DNA from: Onthophagus taurus
Taxonomy: Eukaryota; Arthropoda; Insecta; Coleoptera; Scarabaeidae
Length of the DNA: 64,000 bases
Direction of reading: 5' to 3'
NCBI RefSeq assembly: GCF_036711975.1
Contig: NW_027248940.1
Coordinates: forward strand, 124,001-188,000
Of the stretch, positions 21,135 through 33,700 are shown piece after piece. The notes beneath the pieces are model-generated. The model saw only the letters and a list, made by a program, of their open reading frames with translations, had not been told where the DNA came from and made no database searches. Position numbers and translations under genes: made by a program. Positions within the stretch are counted from its first letter, which is position 1, and the number at the start of each line of letters is the position of its first letter.

Positions 21135-23038
21135 CAGGGTGTCTCAGCGAGACCGGTCATTAGACGTTTCTGGGGTTCTGGCGAAAATAAAAATTTGAGA
21201 TTTCAAACTTAAGTATTATCAATTACGATCTCTTCGTCTAAAATATTTTCAGATTTCTTGCACTTCCGGTTATACCGGAAGTCGCCACCTACTTAATTTT
21301 TTTAAATGGAACACCCTGTATATTTTTACATATTTGGATTTGTCTGTTTTCAAGGTTTATAAATAACTTTACTTTTTGCAATTTGATTCGGTCGTTCTCG
21401 AGTTATTCGAATTTTTCTAGAAAAATCTGCTCCAGCAGACATTTGTTCAAAAAATCAGAAAACACTCAATTTTTGGGATATCAATTTAGGATTGAGAACA
21501 TGCTTAAGCAACATGATAGAGTATGTTTTGGTGCCGAGAACTGCGGTCTAGAACGTTTGATCACTTTACTATAGCACGTTAACTTTTCAAAATTTGGAAG
21601 TTCCATAACTTCATTTTTTTAAATGGCACCCCCCATATTTTATTTTTTAGTCGTCTTCGGTGTCTCATTCTACATCTTTTATATCCCATATGACCCACAC
21701 CTAATATTAATAGTTTGGGAGATAATTAGGGTTTTTTGAAAAATGCACACATATCATATGGATATTTAGCCTAGTGTGCCATGAAAAACAAGCCTTCTCA
21801 ATGAGTTCTTGTCAAAGACTCACTTGTTTACGTCACTTGATGCATGTGAGCTAATAATTATCTGTTATGTCCCTTAATATTAGTACTGAAACGAGTTAAA
21901 ATCGATAACAATAACGAAAGTAATATTTACACAAATCAAGAAATTCTTAATTTATTTTTTTTGCATGAAAAGAGCGACAAAGTTCGTAGTATGATTCCCA
22001 GATCTTCTTTGGCAGCTCGAATTGAGGTGTTGGGACTGGGCTCGAAATAAGCCAAGGTATTCACCTCTTCCGTTGCATTATCTACTACATTTTTTGGTCA
22101 GTTTAACACGTGATTAATTCGTCCAAAATGCAAAAAATTTGCTTCTATTCCTCTAAATTTACCTTTTGTCATCGGAGATAAGTGTGGATAATTTTCATTA
22201 AACATTCTGCAAGTTCTACTAAGCACTTTGTCGCACTTTTCATGCACAAAAATAAATTATGGATTTCTTCATTTGTATAAACATTATTTACGTTATTAAT
22301 ATCCATTTTAACTGGTTTTAGACTCACAAGCATCAAACAACCTAAATTAGACTTTGACGTTTATCAATAAGTCATTAAACATTTGTTTTCCATGGCACAC
22401 TAGGTTAATATCCATATGATATGTGAGCATTTTTCAAAAAACCCTAATTATTTCTCAAACTATTAATGTTAGGCATAGGACATATGGAATATAAAAGATG
22501 TAAAATGAGACACCGAAGACGACTAAGTAATAAAATATGGGGGGTGCCATTTAAAAAAATTAAGTTATGGTGCTTCCAAATTTCGAAAAGTTAACGTATG
22601 ATAGTAAAGTGACCAAACGATCTAGGCAGCCGTTCTCGGCACCAAAACATACTCCATCATGTTGTTTAAGCATGTTTTGAATCCTAAATTGATATCTCAA
22701 AAATTGAGTGTTCTATGATTTTTTGAACAAATGTTTGCTGGAGCAGATTTTTCTAGAAAAAATCGAATAACTCGAGAACGACCGAATCAAATTGCAAAAA
22801 GTAAAGTTATTTATAAACCTTGAAAACAGACAAATCCAAATATGTAAAAATATACAGGGTGTTCCATTTAAAAAAATAGAGTAGGTGGCGACTTCCGGTA
22901 TAACCGGAAGTGCTAGAAATCTGAAAATATTTTAGATAAAGAGAACGTAATTGATAATACTTAAGTCTGCATTCTCAAATTTTTTGTTTGGCTAGAACCC
23001 CAAAAACGTCTAATAACCGGTCTCGCTGAGACACCCTG
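21135..23038. mobile_element. Element E1: mariner-like, composite inverted repeats
   Basis: It begins CAGGGTGTCTCAGCGAGACC after TA and ends with the reverse complement before TA (23039-23040). The arms are about 700 bp. Each arm contains a 21-bp palindrome around cttccggttataccggaag and, about 185 bp in, an inward-facing ggaacaccctgta that looks like another element end. Related copies are E2 (27669-28218), E3 (35277-40662) and E4 (57369-61526). Confidence 0.85.
21985..22306 (-). pseudogene. Transposase N-terminal remnant in E1
   Basis: The minus strand from an ATG at 22306 reads MDINNVNNVYTNEEIHNLFL. In a shifted frame it continues TCRMFNENYPHLSPMTKGKF, then EANFLHFGRINHVLN, and further on SPNTSIRAAKEDLGI. 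These are the helix-turn-helix blocks of DUF4817-type insect transposases. The catalytic domain is absent. Confidence 0.65.
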
Positions 23039-23040
23039 TA

Positions 23041-23452
23041 TAATATGGATTGAGCCAACGAGAGAGATAGCTTGCGCAAGGTGATCGAACCGAGATAGAC
23101 ATAGAAGCGTACTGACATATAATGGGCGTGCGTTAATTTATAAGATAAAAACTATCAATTAGAAGTAACATTTATAATACTTACAGGTGATGTGAAACTG
23201 TATTATCGCGAACTTTGCACACGAAACAATACATTTTTAAACATAACGGTGTGACTGGCTGTGACACAACAAAACGATAAACGTCAAATGGAAGAGGTTT
23301 GACACTTTTGTGCGCATGCGCCCGTCTGTTTAGTACCGTTTTATGTCTATCTTTGTTACACTTTCACATTATCGCTTTCCATCTGCGTCCATTCACCTTG
23401 AGCCACATTTTTGTTAGTAGATATATTCAGTTAGCTCAATCCATATTATATA
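23041..23452. mobile_element. Short foldback (MITE-like) element
   Basis: Inverted ends taatatggattgagc (23041) and gctcaatccatattata (23434-23450) enclose about 400 bp without coding potential. The left end lies against the TA closing E1. No target duplication could be read. Confidence 0.5.
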
Positions 23453-23493
23453 TAATCAATGTTCTATGCGCTAACGGTCGAGTCGAAAGCATT

Positions 23494-23533
23494 CACCTCT
23501 GCAACGATCCACTTGTGGATCGTTGCAGAGGTG
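23494..23533. repeat. Perfect 19-bp inverted repeat with 2-nt loop
   Basis: cacctctgcaacgatccac, tt, then the exact reverse complement. It sits at the 5' boundary of the LINE at 23459-25845. Confidence 0.85.
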
Positions 23534-23552
23534 CAACTTGTGTTCATTTGTC

Positions 23553-25584
23553 TGAGTGATGGTCCGAATGTTCGCTTTCTTTTTAAGAACGCGAATTCCG
23601 GAGCTATCAAGTGTTTCTTAAATAGTATCGATTGGCAGACTGTTTTTGCTGGGATGGGCGTGGAGAGCATGGTTGAAGTTTTCTATGACCGCGTTAATTA
23701 TGTAATTAACAGAGACGTTCCTAAGCGCTTTCTGCCTAAGCAACGTTTTCCTTACTGGTACAAACGTTCAACTATTCGTGTCATTAAAGAAAAGCTACTT
23801 TACCATAAAAAATGGAAATCTACTCGCCATAATAGTGATTACTTGGCTTTCTCTATCTTGCGCTCCAGGTCTAAGAGGCTTATTGCGACTGATTATAGAG
23901 ATTACTTAAACTCGATTCAGGCGGGGGTTATGGAAAATCCCAAAGGAATCTGGTCCTTTGTTAAGTCCAGGAAAGGGGATGTGTCTGGCTTGCCGGCCGT
24001 TATGTTTTCTGTTGATGGGTCAATGGTGACCTCAGGTCATGATATCTCTTGTGCATTTGCAGAGTATTTCGCCTCGGTTTTCGTAGATGGTAGTATTGAC
24101 CGCTCAACAATCCTCAATGTTTTGACCCATCTTGACAAGTCCTCTGGCTCTGGTCCGGATGGTATTCCATCTTCCTTTTTGAGGGAGTTTGCTGCCGAAC
24201 TGTCGACCCCACTTTTTCTTATTTTTTCAAAATCCTTACTCGAAGGTACTTTTCCGCGCGCGTAGAAGACAGCTTTTATCGTTCCAATATTTAAATCAGA
24301 CAGTTGGTATCTAATTACCGTCCAATTTCTATTATCTCGTCTATTTCAAAGGTTTTTGAAAAAATTGTTTGCGATTACTTTAACCACTCTATTGCTCACT
24401 CTCTCATTACTGAACAACATGGATTCTTGTCTGGCCGATCGGTTGAGTCTAACTTAGTGTCTTATGTTAATTTTATTCATTCTACCTTAAATGAGGACTC
24501 ACAGGTTGACGCAATTTATACCGATTTCTCTAAAGCCTTCGACAAGATTGACCATGGAATTCTTATACAAAAGCTGTCCTCCTTTAACATTCCTGCCGGC
24601 ATTGTGCGCTGGATAATGTCATATCTTTCTGACAGAAGTCAGGCAGTTAGGATGGGTAGCTTTTTGTCGGACTACAAACCCATCTCATCTGGTGTGCCTC
24701 AGGGAAGTCACCTTGGGCCCACATTATTTCTAATTTACATAAACGACATTTCTGCTTGCTTTAAATTTTCCAAATTCCTGCTCTATGCGGATGATAACAA
24801 AATATTTACTAGAGTCAGCTGTAGTCATGACTGCCTAAGGGTCCACGAGGACCTTGATCGTCTACATGATTACTGTCGCGTTAACAAACTTTATTTGAAC
24901 TATGACAAATGCCAAAAAATAACGTTTACATGGAAACGCTATCCTATTAATTTTAATTACAACTTTAATGGTAGACCTATTATCTCTACTGACAGAGTGA
25001 AGGATCTTGGCATTATACTTGATGCCAAATTGAGATATCACCTTCACATCGAAGTCATGGTGGCGTAACCTAGGGTTTGTTATCAGAATAAGTAGACAGT
25101 TTACCAATTTTACAAGCATTAAATCCCTTTATATGGCATTTGTTAATAGCGTATTATCCTATGGTTCCATAGTGTGGAATCCTATGTACGCGGTCTATCG
25201 TGATCGCATCGAAGCGGTTCAACGACGCTTTGTACGCTATCTGGCTTACAAATATCATCTTCCCTATTGCGATTACGATAGACGCTGTGTAGTTTTTAAC
25301 TTATTATCCCTGCGGCAGTGTCGGCTAGTCTCAGACTTAATTTTTCTTTTCAAACTGGTCAATGGCTTGCTGGACGCACCTGATCTTCTGTGTTGAACTT
25401 TAATGTACCACAGCGTTTCACGCGGCGGAATACTACATTCCTTTTAGGCACATCGAACACGAACGCTCATCTAAACTCGCCTATCGTTCGGCTTTTGAAT
25501 ACTTACAATCAGGACTTCAACCATGTTACTCTATTTGGACTCTCGTTGCGCTCATTTAGAGAATTACTATTACGTAACGTTTAG
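23553..25584 (+). pseudogene. Jockey-type LINE reverse transcriptase, frameshifted
   Basis: Frame pieces at 23553-24265, 24304-25068, 25133-25396 and 25390-25584. Motifs in order: SNYRPISIISSISKVFEKIV, then IYTDFSKAFDKIDHGIL (RT domain A), ISSGVPQGSHLGPTLFLIY (domain B), FLLYADDNKIF (catalytic YADD) and VKDLGIILDAKLRYHLHI. The 3' part has the usual 'Y..QRRFVRYLAYK' block. A stop at 24265 and later frameshifts inactivate it. Confidence 0.9.
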
Positions 25585-25845
25585 TTGTTATCTTCTGTAT
25601 TGTAGTACAATTATATAATATTTTTCGCTTTTTTTTTTTTGTAATTTTTTTTTTAATTAGCAACTATCAATGCTGTTATTATTATTTTCATAGTTAATGT
25701 TATAATTATTGTTATTTTTTTTTTCTTATCTCGCTTTTTTGCTTGGTATGTAGTTAAGTGCTTTGTTTTTATGAGGATGCTTCACTGGGGATATCCTCCC
25801 TGTTTGTGTCCCAATAATAAATAAATAAATAAAGGTATGAATCAA

Positions 25846-26689
25846 GATATGAACGTACGACTTAGATTATTTCACCACATACATTTAAATGTAGGTTATG
25901 TTAGTAATGGAGGTTATATGTCAAACATTGTCAAAGATATTATTTAATGATTTTCCTTTCAAAGAAAACATTGACACAGATTCATGACAACGCTCACAAG
26001 ACGTTTCGATTTGAGGTTATAATTATAGAGTGACATCCCTTAGAAGAACAGACGTACTTTTTCGACGTGGCCATTTGAATTGTACAGCAGGCATATTAAA
26101 CTAATGCTATCTCTTTCCAACACACATTACTCTCTAGCGGTTTGTGAACTACGTATGGCATTTGTAAGAGCGGAAAATGATGATTTACTACCAGCTCTCG
26201 TGGCGTCTACTATAACGTCAAACTCAGAGGTGAAAGCAAACGTCCCATTTTTGTTTTGTCGTTTAGTGTGATAACCCCGTTGTATAAGCAAATTTTCTTC
26301 ATTGCGTTCTTTTGGCTTAGTGTTTTATATCCTTTAGTTAAGTATTTAAATAAGTTAGGGCCATTTTTACCACCTCTTGATAAGTTTATCCGATAGATAA
26401 ATTGGCGCTCTCAGCCAATGAGAGCAATATACGTTCAAAATTATGAATATTATCTTGGAAAAACTTTAAATTCATAATTTTTCCTATTTATTTGGAAAAT
26501 GCTTGACCTCTTCAAAATAAAGTAATGGTATAAACCGGTATAGAAATACCTATATTTAAATTTCGCGCTTTAACCTAATTAGTTCCCTCACAATCCCCTT
26601 GGGAGCGCTTGTACCAAAAAATAGTGGAGAGATGACCTTCTATATACATAATATATATAAATTTTTCTATGATTAACGTTAAGAAATAT
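25846..26689. other. Intronic DNA, no gene recognised
   Basis: No transposon end or coding motif was recognised. Short ORFs such as 26080-26271 have no family resemblance. Confidence 0.5.
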
Positions 26690-26977
26690 GTTAACGTCAA
26701 ATTTTGAAATTAATTTATGTCAAAATAACATTTCAGTTTCAGTAATGGTTTATGAACGTACCCAATGGGTGCGTTCATAAACCGTTTTTAACGTTTGCAA
26801 ACCATTTTGCAAACGGCCCGCAATTTAAACAACCGTAAAATGTATACGTTTAAGTTTGCCAACAATTCTTAATTAATAGAAATATGCCCTTCACCAAATC
26901 ATAAGAACCGTAAACCGTTTGTGTTTGTGAACATAAACAGACTTGCTCAATGATCGTGGGCAATGGACGCATTCACC

Positions 26978-27238
26978 CAAGGTTTATATCAGTTTATATA
27001 TAAAAGGTTATCTAGGTTCGTACGCAACCATACTGCGCATTACGTCACATGTGGAAAATAATACCGCCAAGCAATTCAAATTAAACAAAGGCATGGAGCA
27101 CCATATGGCCATGAAGTTGCGTGCGCAATCCGTGATCGCTTACGTCACGAAACACTCCTGCTCTTGCCCCTCGCCCACAAACTAAAATCAAAGTATTGCA
27201 GCATAGGAACTTAGACAACCTTTAATATATAAACCTTG
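26978..27238. mobile_element. MITE I1 (about 261 bp)
   Basis: TIRs CAAGGTTTATAT... and ...ATATAAACCTTG, with an inner ggttatctaggttc/gaacttagacaacc pair. An inverted copy (I2) lies at 28503-28753 with about 90 percent identity by eye. Confidence 0.7.
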
Positions 27239-27668
27239 ATCGTAACCTGGAATCGTTTAGAAACTTTGACGGTTGGTGAACGTAGCCAATGGCTACGTTC
27301 ATAAACCGTTAACGTTTGCAAGCGGCCCGCAATTTAAGTAAACGTAAAATTTATACGTTTAAGTTTGCCAACGATTCTTAATTAATAGAAATTTGCCCTT
27401 CATCAAATCATAAGAACCGTAAACCGTTTGTATTTGTGAACATAAATAGACTTGCTTTTTTTTTGTTTATTATTCGTTTTTATTGTTGAAAATTTATAAT
27501 TAGTGTTAAGAAACTTTTTAATAATTTCAATACCAAGGTAATTATTTACAGATAAGCTATGATTTATTATAACCCCACATCAAAATTTGTAATTTTAGAT
27601 GCCCGTTTCATGTGCATTTAAAAATTGTCGTTCGAATTATGTTGTATCAACAGTTATTGGTTTAAATA

Positions 27669-28218
27669 CAGGGTGTCTTAGCGAGACCGGTCATTAGACG
27701 TTTCTAGGGTTCTGGCGAAAATAAAAATTTGAGATTTCAAACTTAAGTATTATCAATTACGATCTCTTCGTCTAAAATATTTTCAGATTTCTTGCACTTC
27801 CGGTTATACCGGAAGTCGCCACCAACTTTATTTTTTTAAATGGAACACCCTGTATATTTTTACATATTTGGATTTGTCTGTTTTCAAGGTTTATAAATAA
27901 CTTTACTTTTTGCAATTTGATTCGGTCGTTCTCGAGTTATTCGAATTTTTCTAGAAAAATCTGCTCCAGCAGACATTTGTTCAAAAAATCAGAAAACACA
28001 ACAATTTTTGGGATATCAATTTAGGATTGAGAACATGCTTAAGCAACATGATGGAGTATGTTTATGGAGTAGGTGGCGACTTCCGGTATAACCGGAAGTG
28101 CTAGAAATCTGAAAATATTTTAGATGAAGAGAACGTAATTGATAATACTTAAGTCTGCATTCTAAAATTTTTTGTTTGGCCAGAACCCCAGAAACGTCTA
28201 ATGACCGGTCTCGCCCTG
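27669..28218. mobile_element. Element E2 (about 550 bp), truncated E-family copy
   Basis: It starts CAGGGTGTCTTAGCGAGACC after TA (27667-27668) and ends ...accggtctcgccctg before TA. The right tip lacks 8 bp of the normal end. The internal part is deleted so the two arms nearly touch near 28060. Confidence 0.8.
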
Positions 28219-28502
28219 TATATCGTCTTATTTGAATTAACTTTTTAAATGAAAAATATGAATCGTTAAAAAAATTAAATGTGTTTAAAAGAAAAATCAA
28301 TAAGATTAAACAAATATTGAATAAAAAATAAAACTTAGACCAAAATAAGACTTAACTTTTTGTTCTGTTTATATTAGAAAAGGTTCGTCGTCTACTCGGA
28401 CTCGGATCTCCAGATCTGGTGACGTCATCCCCCCCTTCACTCTTCAAATCGAGTTTTTCCATCTCTGGCCAACCTGGTACAATACGCTTTACAAACCTTG
28501 GA

Positions 28503-28753
28503 CAAGGTTTATATATTAAAGGTTGTCTAAGTTCCTATGCTGCAATACTTTGATTTTAGTTTGTGGGCGAGGGGCAAGGGCAGGAGTGTTTCGTGACGTA
28601 AGCGATCACGGATTGTGCACGCAACCTCTTGGCCGTGTGGTGCTCCATGCATTTGTTTAATTTGAATTGCTTGGCGGTATTATTTTCCACATGTGACGTA
28701 ATGCGCAGTATGGTTGCGTACGAACCTAGACAACCTCTTATATATAAACCTTG
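28503..28753. mobile_element. MITE I2 (about 251 bp), inverted copy of I1
   Basis: Same TIRs (CAAGGTTTATATATTAAAGG) and same interior (gggcgaggggcaagggcagg) as I1 in opposite orientation. Confidence 0.7.
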
Positions 28754-29649
28754 GGTTACGATGACGTTTTGGGAAATGGTCTATTTCTATTAATTAAGAA
28801 CCATTCACCAACTGTCAACGTTGGCAAACGGAGACCCAACTGTTGGCAACATTTCTGGTGAACGCAACCCTAACTTCAAACGTGTTTGGTAAACGGCCGC
28901 CATTTTATCAATCGTAAGATTTTTCCGTTAGCAAACGCAAACGGTGTTTGGTGTCACCTTAAATTTAAAATTAACAAAAAAGAATGGCAAAAGCCCGAAA
29001 TTATTTATTTAATGGGTTGGTGTATACTATCTTTGAAAATGAAAAAATTCATGATAAATTGAGCGGTATGTACCTATAAATTATTTAAAATTGTAAATAA
29101 ATGTCATTAAAGCGCCATCTGTTGTTATCAAACCATATATCTATAGAAAAATTGGCCGTTCACCAAATCACCAACGCAATTGTAACGCGTTTGCGTTTGC
29201 CAACGTAAACGGAATTCTCTGGTGAAACGCCCATTGGCGTTTGCTAAAATTGGGAGCCGTTTGCAAACGTTGTCGTTTGGTGAACGTTACCAATGGGTGC
29301 GTTCATAAACCGTTAATAAAACTGAAACGTCATTTTGACATAAATTAATTTCAAAATTTGACGTTGACGTATTTCATGCGTATTTGTTAACGTCAATATA
29401 AATGTTTATAGAGAGATGCAACTTAACTTGAATTAATAAACGAAAAAGGCGTCGTGGGGTTATAAATAATAATTATATTAAACAATAAAGTGTTTACTTA
29501 CGACTAATTACGATTTTTGAAGCTTAGTTTACTGCAAATTTTTTCATACAGTTGCCTAAAAATCCATCACCAAACAGAAGGGCAAGCAATTTTATGCATG
29601 TATGTGCCAGATACATGCGCGACTAACGGAGGGTTTATAAAAAACCAAC

Positions 29650-30288
29650 TTGATCTCCAAATTGTCCCGAAACAAAATCTTGATATCTCCTCATTGAAAA
29701 TTGCGGTCCAATCAAAAAACTCGTTGGGAATAATTGATGCCCACAAAATTCCAAGAATTTAGGTCGAATCACCAAAGCGGTCTTTTTCGCATCCCCTGAT
29801 AATTTTTCAATCGGTTGCCTCCCATCGTATAAATCGTAACTAACCGCGATTAATCGTAAAACAAGAACGCATTGGGGCACAGTCCAATTTATGTCATAAT
29901 CGTTGGTACCAGAATAATGATACCCAATTAATAAATAACCCATATTAAACAAAAAAACAGTCCCAACGCAAAGCGAAGAACTCCCAAGGAACGTTAATGT
30001 TAAATAAGTAAAAACGATGGCAATCAATGCATGGCAAATATCAAAGCCGTAATTGAAGTAGCCCAATAAAAATCCGGTTATAATGAAGTAAAGGTGTTGG
30101 GAGGTTGGGGCGTTGTTGTAGAGGCGTTTCCGATGGTATAAAGCGATGGGGTAACCTAAAAATTTTGTTTTAATAATAATTCTATTAAAAATAACAAATT
30201 CACCTAATAATAACGATATTAAGATTCTTAAAGCTGGTTCGGGAGTCCCAACACTCTCGCTTAATTTTGCCACCAACATATTCAACAT
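29650..30288 (-). CDS. LPCAT3/nessy-like lysophospholipid acyltransferase, exon 1 (N-terminal)
   Basis: An ATG at 30288 opens 213 codons with several hydrophobic segments (ALRILISLLLGEFVIFNR, HLYFIITGFLLGYFNYGFDI) and the LPCAT3-type block TSFLIGPQFSMRRYQDFVSG near the end. The exon closes at a GT donor after CAA (29650/29649), a weak GTTGGT site but the one that joins exon 2 in phase 0. The intron is about 11 kb and loaded with transposons. With exon 2 (17764-18648) the membrane-bound O-acyltransferase appears intact. Confidence 0.85.
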
Positions 30289-30884
30289 CTTTTACGATTC
30301 TTAATTTTGTTTTCAATTGAAGTTACGTCCTAATTACCCGATTTATTTTTAAAAGGGACAAGAATCTGAACCATTTGTGGCTCGGATCGATTCCAATTCG
30401 CGTGTGACGCCACCTCTTTGAGATAACCTCTTTGGACCTCTCGAGAAAAACTTGCTTTATCATCCGATTAAACTTAATAAAAAGCAATGATCGAGGATTT
30501 AGTTTTTCAATGATTTAAAAATTAGATTACGCAGCTCAATCTTTGAGGTTAAAAGTATTTCCTGTCATCGTTGTCGGTGGAGTAGGTCTCCTTAATTTGG
30601 ATGGATTAGAATTAAATATGAATTCATGGGAAAAACTTATTATTATTAATTAATATCGACGTAAATTTTGATTTTTTTTTTAAATCGTTTGATTTAATAG
30701 GTTTGAAATAATTTGAATTATTACTGACGTTTATATCGGTTAAATAAATTTCTGTATTTATAATTTTGTGCTGTATTCGAATAGGCAACCAATTTAACAA
30801 TAGCGTATTGATTATCTAAAATAAAAACGCATTTGGAATAAAAAAAGTCTTAAAATCTTATTTAATATTTATTAGTTTGAAATA
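30289..30884. other. Intergenic between the LPCAT3-like start and the gephyrin-like 3' end
   Basis: AT-rich, no gene. Probably includes the LPCAT3-like promoter and 5' UTR; no defined element is recognisable. Confidence 0.5.
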
Positions 30885-31793
30885 TTAACTAAATAACTTA
30901 ATAGCATTTAAAGTTTTTGTATTTTCATATTCGATTTCTGTGTTTTCCGGAATAATTAATATTCCAGCAAATTCTTTCAAGCTGTTGCAAACGCAATCAT
31001 TTCTATTAGTTAAGACAATTTCTGTATTCTTATCACTTTTCCTCTTTGTTAACATTATTCTTTTGAAATTTCGATGATCACTATCTTTTATACATTCGTT
31101 TCTCTATAATTGCAAACTTTATTAATAGATATATATTAATCTCTATAATGTTGCAAATCGGATAAAAAGAATTATAATAATACATACCTTAACAGCACAA
31201 TAAGAAACTGGATAATAGCTATATGGATCACGTAAACATTTTTCATATTTTCGCAATGCAGGAATGATTAATAATCTACATGAAATCATTGTTGAAGCGA
31301 AATCTCCAGGTAGGGCAAAAATAAATTTAGAAGAACCATTAAAAGAGCATGTTGCAAAACTTGTCAAATACCTAATATATAAAGTTGTAATATAGTGCAA
31401 TATAATTTATATCGGTATGTAATTACCCCGGTTCCATTTCAACTCGACCAAAACGTATAAAGGCTCCAAAACTTCCTTTATCATTTCATATTCATCAATA
31501 GTGACACCTCCGGTTGTTATAATAACATCGTGTCGAGCAAAGGCTTTGAGTAATGCTTGTTTCAATAAACTTGGACTATAAAGATATAATAATAATGAAA
31601 CTATGTTAAAAGTAAATGCAACTATACTTACTTAAGTTTTACAATTCCGAGATCATTAGCATGGTAACCAAATGTATTCAATAGATTCAATAAGAGTAAG
31701 TTGTTACAGTTTTTGGAATGGCCAGGAGTAGAATGTGCGGTGTTTTGTGAATATAATGCATCACCTGTTGCTAATATTCCCACTCGTGGACGC
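30885..31793 (-). pseudogene. Gephyrin/cinnamon-like MoeA domain, 3' half, frameshifted
   Basis: Four exons with GT-AG introns: 31793-31632, 31575-31427, 31371-31188 and 31103-30885 (stop TAA). The translation has PRVGILATGDALYSQNT, then TPGHSKNCNNLLLLNLL, VIITTGGVTIDEYEMIKEVL, FGRVEMEPG, FIFALPGDFASTMISCRLL and a C-terminal domain ending LNAIKLFS. These are the MoeA molybdopterin molybdenumtransferase landmarks (GDEL, PG..., GGVS, MKPG, LPGNP.S). LPGDFAS in place of LPGNPVS is unusual. Exon 2 is one nucleotide short: the frame entering as ...IKEVLE does not match the frame leaving as FGRVEMEPG. Upstream exons are absent; a Penelope element starts at 31862. Either a decayed gene or a sequencing error in the second exon. 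Confidence 0.75.
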
Positions 31794-32288
31794 CTGTCAT
31801 TTAATATTAAATTCAAACGTATAAAGTATATGAGGAGCCTTTTTACAAAACGCAACAAGTCACATGAATTAAACTAAAACTAGAAACTTTCGGGTTTTGC
31901 CGTGCGTCTTTTAATAAAAGGTTTGACGTTTCGGATGCCATGTTGCAACCTTCTTCAGAAACTGGTTCGAAGTGACGAGATCAAAAATCGATGATAAGTC
32001 GGAAAAACTAATTAATAATCAGTTAACGCTAATTAATAACTAATTGCGTCGCGTCCGGTGTGAGATAGAATCTTTGCAAGATGTTTGGCCAGTTGGTATG
32101 TTGGGGAGTTGATGGCGCTGACGATAGGGCGGAGGGGGACGTCTGGTTTGTGAATCTTCGGTAGTTCGTAGATTCTTGGTGGTACCGGCGCCTGCACAAA
32201 CAAACCTTTCTGCTGTTCTGCTGGAATTCCTGTGGATTTTATCAGTTCCTTCATTTTTCTAACGATTTTGTTAGGACCCCACAGACAA

Positions 32289-33572
32289 AATCGTCGCGCC
32301 ATCAACTCCCCAACATACCAGCTGGCCAAACATCTTGCAAAGATTCTGTCTCCCTTTACAGGTAACACGGAATCGTATGTCAGGGATTCTACACATTTTG
32401 TGGAATCGGTAAAAGGTGTAAAGCTGGATGCTGGTGATATGTTGGTAATTTTCGATGTGGAATCCCTTTTTACTAGGGTACCAGTTAAGGATGCTGTAAA
32501 GGGTCTTCGCCGAAAACTCTTTCCGGAGGGTTTACCAGAATACGTGCTAGATCTGGTGGAGTATTGCTTATCGTCGACGTATTTCAGCTGGAAAGGAGTA
32601 TTTTACGAGCAGTTCGAAGGGGCAGCCATGGGATCTCCACTTTCGCCAGTTATAGCTAATTTCTACATGGAATTATTCGAAGAGGACGCTTTGAAGAAGA
32701 GCCAGTGGAAACCAAAACTATGGCTCCGATATGTGGATGACACGTTTGTGATATGGCAACATGGTCAAAAACGGCTCCAAGAGTTCTTGGATCACTTGAA
32801 CTCTCAACATCCTATGATTAAGTTCACCATGGAAACAGAAACTGCCAAAAAACTACCTTTCCTAGATGTGTTGGTCACCAGAACGACAAATGGAGATATA
32901 AAACTTGGTGTATACCGAAAGAAGACCCATACCAACAGGTATTTACAGGCATGTTCACATCATCATCCCCAACAGAACAGGTCCGTGATCCGTACATTGT
33001 TTCAATGAGCAGCGAGACTATGTGAAGGAGAGAACTTGAAGAAGGAGCAACACTTTCTACGAGGCGTGCTGCAGAAGAATGGATACACTTCGAGGGACAT
33101 CAACCAGGCCATCAAGCAGCGAAAGCAGAAAGAGGACACGGTAAGTACAAAACTACTTGGATTTATTTGTCTTCCCTATGTTTCAGGTGTAACGGAACGA
33201 ATTGCTAGGCACCTCAAGAAGAACGACATCGTAGTGCGGAATAAAATTCGGAACACACTCCCGATAGCCAAGGACAAACTAACTCCATTAAAACGAGTGG
33301 GAGTCTATCGACTATCGTGTAGTTGTGGGAAGGTTTACGTTGGCCAAACTGGACGCAACGTCGAGTGCCGCATCACGGAGCACGAGAGGGATGTAAGGCT
33401 GAAGAAGATCCAGCAGTCGGCGGTTGCGGAACATTGCCATGCAGAGGGGCACCGAATAGACTTCGAACAAACAAAGGTGCTGGCTAGGGAAAACAGATAC
33501 TACCAAAGACTGACAAGAGAAGCCACAGAGAGTATGGCTGGGAGCTTAGCAGAACATGGAAGATGGTGGTGA
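32289..33572 (+). pseudogene. Penelope-like polyprotein: reverse transcriptase plus GIY-YIG endonuclease
   Basis: Piece 1 has [36 protein letters not shown] (RT motif A), AAMGSPLSPVIANFYMELFE (motif B) and LWLRYVDDTFVIW (catalytic YVDD), then LPFLDVLVTR. After a stop near 33006 piece 2 continues with the linker and GVYRLSCSCGKVYVGQTGRN, the GIY-YIG nuclease core with its downstream CRITEHERD arginine/glutamate region. RT plus C-terminal GIY-YIG defines Penelope-like elements. The 5' part of RT is missing. Confidence 0.9.
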
Positions 33573-33700
33573 ACACGAAGACCTCTTCCCGCCTCACACC
33601 GGACGCGACGTAATTAGTTATTAATTAGTTTGTAATTATATTTATAGTTTGACTTATATATAGTTACCGATTTTTTGATCTCGTCACTTCGAACCAGTTT

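Larger units (their letters stand above)
23459..25845 (+). mobile_element. 5'-truncated jockey-like LINE
   Basis: It contains the reverse-transcriptase half of ORF2 without the endonuclease and ends in a (taaa)n tail after 25820. It lies antisense to the host gene within its intron. The 5' junction is the hairpin region. Confidence 0.85.
26690..29485. repeat. Inverted and direct repeat block in the LPCAT3-like intron
   Basis: The outer sequence gtcaaattttgaaattaatt (26697) recurs inverted at about 29340-29365, and the word gcgttcataaaccgtt occurs in direct or inverted form at about 26782, 27296 and 29300. A roughly 170-bp unit at 26773-26946 is directly repeated at 27290-27461. The inverted middle contains I1, I2 and E2. 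No coding capacity. Confidence 0.6.

Noticed and set aside
26690-29485. CRISPR-like array of 'cgttcataaaccgtt' repeats
   Set aside because: Repeats are few, irregularly spaced, in both orientations and part of foldback elements in a eukaryotic intron.
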